From NCBI GenBank assembly GCA_965153455.1, contig OZ234496.1, positions 682,001-746,000 on the forward strand: a stretch of 64,000 nt of DNA, in the 5' to 3' direction. Source of the stretch: Sphagnum compactum. Lineage: Eukaryota > Bryophyta > Sphagnopsida > Sphagnales. A program made the translations under genes and the position numbers. The notes under the pieces were generated by a model. That model did not search any database. It had not been told where the DNA came from and saw only the letters and a list, made by a program, of their open reading frames with translations. Shown here piece by piece: positions 61,108 through 64,000 of the stretch. Numbering within the stretch: the stretch's first letter is position 1; every line of letters starts with the position of its first letter.

Positions 61108-63029
61108 TTCATAACATGAAAAATGGGAATAAGAATGGAATGAATAAGACTACAGGTGCAAGGTCAAAATTAGTGCTGAACAAACTAAATGTAATAAGGA
61201 GGATTGTCCTTATTTATGATTGGGAATTAATTCCGATGAACTTTGAAAAATAATTTCTAAACTAACTATTTTGGATGAAAAGTAAATGATGAAATATGAG
61301 TTTCATTCATTGGACAAAATGGATGAATATGAAAAATGATTGATGAAGCTTATGCATTTTGATGAATCAAAAATTGATAGATGATGTTCATCCATTAAGG
61401 ATGTAAAATATTTATCATTCGTGAATAATGAATGAAGTTACATGAACTAACTTATGAAATACCATAACCCTTTGTTATTAAATGTAAGAATCATAATACA
61501 TATTTTACAATGTATGTATCCAACAACACTAGTAATGATCAAAGAAGTGCAACAAATAAAACATATTTTAGTTTTCAATGCGAAAGGTACACAAGTTTAG
61601 CTATGCCACTAATAGTGTTCAATGAAAAATTAAAAAAACCTTTTACAATATTTGATGCCACGATCAAATTATGACTACCACTCTATAAACACAACTTCAA
61701 CACGTCTATGGAATAATCAATTAATTTTGAAGATTCCATTGCAATTTTTGTTTTTAATATTCCAAAATATTTATCATTTCCTTTACACAAATTTCTCTTT
61801 GAAAAACATAATTTTTGAGAATTTCAACATTTGTAATGTATATATAATTTGTGTCCAAGCTACCAAGGTATTACAATGTTTGTAAAATGGCATACATTTC
61901 GTTGAAGATTGTGCAATGTAATTTTTTTTACTTTTTCACTTTTTATGAGGTAGCACCATTAGTGAGCATCCCAAGAAAGATTTAGCACTAATTGGTGATA
62001 GGTTCCTAAAAAGTGTCCAAATAGTAGAAAACTGGCAAAAATTTTGCCCCAAACTATAAATGTAGTTGAAAGATGGTGAAAATTGCAATTACATGGATTT
62101 TGTGACAATATTCTTCTTTTAATTTTTGAGGTCACTAGGATGAAAAAATTGGCCACACCAATAAAATATTAGTTAAAAAAAATCCATTATTGCAATATAC
62201 TCCTTTAGGATTAATCCCCTAAATCAAAGGATTGAAATTCAAACAAGAAAAAAAACCATTTTGTCACTTATTCATCTTCACTTGGAATTTTTTTAGTTTC
62301 CAACTTGTGTACAATACTTTTATATTTTTTGGAAAGTTGGACAATGAATAAAAATCTAGAGAAATGGCGTAATGGATAAACTCAAAGAAAGAAATTGTTT
62401 TCATTTCCGTTTCTGGGGGAAGTGAAACAATGGATGAACTCAAGGAGAGAAATTGTGTCAACAACTTCTTGACAGAATTGGGACGATGGATGAATTTTGG
62501 AAATTTGACTAGAAAAAATAGGATAAGGGAACTTTGGGAAGTTAGTTGAGCTTTGTAGGGGAAGTGGGATAGTGGATGAAGTTTATAAGGGAAGTTTTCT
62601 AGCAAATAAAGTGGCCTTGTGAAGTTTGATAAGTTACAGAGGATTGAAATTTTTCCAATTTCCAAAAGAAAGTTGAACAATTTTGGACTTGGGTGGAACA
62701 TCGTCAAACTTCTAGAAAAGGTGAAGGACAATGGGTGAATCCAAAAAAGATGGAATTTGGCTGAGCTCTCAGGGGGAAAAGTGAAACAAGTGATTTTAGT
62801 GGCTTGAAAGCTTCAAACATGGCCAAAGGCAAAAATTTGACTATGAAAGGGGGAATAAAATAAAAATTATCAATTTGAAGATGACTAAAAATTTATGATA
62901 CATAATGTTAGAAGAAAAATTTAGAGCAAAAGTTAAAGCAATTATAGACCCATAATTAGTAATTTAATGTGAAAACATTGGGTTTGTGCAATCAAACTTT
63001 TTTATAAATTGTTTATAGTTGCTTTCAAG

Positions 63030-63480
63030 TCCACAAACCACAAATTTTAAATTTTAGACCTTAAACTCTAAATGCTTAATTTCAAACTTTAAATCCAAAT
63101 CTTAAAACCCTTAATTTTAAACCTAAACCTTAAATCAACCTTAAACCCTAAATTTTAGACCCTAAATGCTAACTTTAGATCCTAAAGACATATTTAGAAT
63201 CTAAAACCTAAAATTTCAAATCCTGAACCTCGAAAGCTAATTTGAAACTGAAACCCTCAAAATAGCAAACACAAAGCTTAAAATTTAATTCAAAATTTCC
63301 AAGACTTAAACCTTAGAAAATAAATTGTAAAACCTAATTTTCAAAAAGACCAAACCCAAATTTAAAAAATTGAATTATAAAACCTCAAATCGTAAACCCC
63401 AAAAGTTAAACCTAAAACTTAACGTTAAAAACCAAACAAAAACCCTAAATGAAATTCTGAAACCAAAAACTCAAAACCTT
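63030..63480. repeat. Degenerate telomere-like CCCTAAA stretch, unit 3
   Basis: Counterpart of 15835-16288 and very similar to it. Confidence 0.6.
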
Positions 63481-63710
63481 AAACCCATAGCATGTAGTCT
63501 CATTAACCCATAACCATATAGCCCTTAAACCATAATGCCATATAATCTAAAACCCATAGCCATATCGCCCATAGGTCAAATAGCCATATAACCCATAGAC
63601 CATATAACCAATATAGTCATATAGATCATTTAGATTAATAGCCTAATATAGCCCAATAGTCATAGCTTTCTAAAACTTATAACCCTATAGCCCCCTTAGG
63701 CCTTCCTCAA
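63481..63710. repeat. CCCATAG-rich irregular repeat, unit 3
   Basis: Counterpart of 16480-16700. It preserves the uninterrupted target site of the unit 1 MITE near 63484. Confidence 0.55.
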
Positions 63711-63920
63711 CCCCGATATAATACTTACAATATAAATTCTAGGTGGTCATGCATGGGTGCAAAAAGAAGTTAGAAAGGAGTTGATGTTAGGTTTTCAAGA
63801 TTTGGTCCTTGTTGCAGGAGTTTGCAAAAGACAACTTGGAAGAAATAATTGACTCCTAAGACATGACATGAATTTGAAAACCTTGCAGTCATGGGTAAAA
63901 AAATCAAACTTATAAACAAA

Positions 63921-64000
63921 CTATGTGAGCTTATAGCCTAAAAATTCAGGTACTGGTAACATTCCAAGGCACATCTCACCCCTAACCATGTTTTCAACAT
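63921..64000 (-). CDS. NB-ARC/TPR gene copy 3, 3' end of exon 6 only
   Basis: The last 80 bp visible of a third copy on the minus strand. It reads VENMVRGEMCLGMLPVPEFL and on to the same GYKLT ending with TAG (63923-63921) as copy 1. One codon is missing in frame relative to copy 1 just before GEMCLG. The rest lies beyond the window, so nothing can be said about whether this copy is intact. Confidence 0.75.
   Translation of the reverse strand, partial: VENMVRGEMCLGMLPVPEFLGYKLT

Larger units (their letters stand above)
47244..64000. repeat. Tandem segmental duplication, unit 3 (cut by window edge)
   Basis: Third copy, running off the right edge inside exon 6 of its NB-ARC/TPR gene. Relative to unit 1 it carries a 2.4-kb CACTA-like insertion (51052-53446) and a 1.8-kb internal tandem duplication (54139-55943 and 55944-57739). 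It lacks ~130 bp near 60455 and ~3.8 kb at about 61025-61050. Most of the right half is very close to unit 1, while parts of the internal duplication match unit 2 better. Confidence 0.9.

Overview
The window looks like nuclear DNA of a land plant: AT-rich, gene-poor, and carrying one recognisable gene family whose GT-AG introns of about 130-730 bp interrupt an NB-ARC (NLR-type) reading frame. The NB-ARC module is followed by a helical region and TPR repeats instead of LRRs. That architecture is known mainly outside flowering plants (bryophytes and related lineages), so a moss-like or other seedless plant is my best guess. The lineage is an inference and I could not confirm it.

Layout: the window is a head-to-tail array of three segmental duplications. 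Unit 1 is 1-24854, unit 2 is 24855-47243, and unit 3 starts at 47244 and leaves the window at 64000. Positions 1, 24855 and 47244 are homologous, but these limits are set by where the window happens to begin, so the true unit ends may lie elsewhere. Each unit runs: AT-rich spacer; an ~890-bp element present twice in tandem; spacer; an ~2-kb block of coding-like base composition without an intact gene; long spacer; paired hairpins; a degenerate telomere-like (CCCTAAA) stretch; a CCCATAG-rich stretch; and then the NB-ARC/TPR gene on the minus strand with its upstream region.

Gene copies: copy 1 (16910-22242) and copy 2 (39628-44590) have the same six-exon structure, with matching splice phases that would encode about 1127 and 1122 aa. 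Both appear broken, in different places. Copy 1 has an in-frame TAG at codon 52 and has lost the exon 4 acceptor AG. Copy 2 has a 1-bp deletion in exon 4 and a Gln in place of the sensor-type Arg. Only the last 80 bp of copy 3 (63921-64000) is in the window.

Differences between units record the array's history. Unit 3 carries a ~2.4-kb CACTA-like element (51052-53446) with a 25-bp minisatellite and a tRNA-like SINE remnant inside it. Unit 1 carries a 175-bp MITE with an 8-bp target duplication and a 379-bp insertion of unknown class. Unit 2 carries an inverted ~75-bp copy of the NLR's intron 4 about 10 kb from the gene. Unit 3 also has a 1.8-kb internal tandem duplication whose sequence switches between unit 1-like and unit 2-like, suggesting unequal exchange. 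No rRNA, tRNA gene, CRISPR, or transposase or reverse transcriptase coding sequence was recognised. All calls were made by eye, without database or alignment software.
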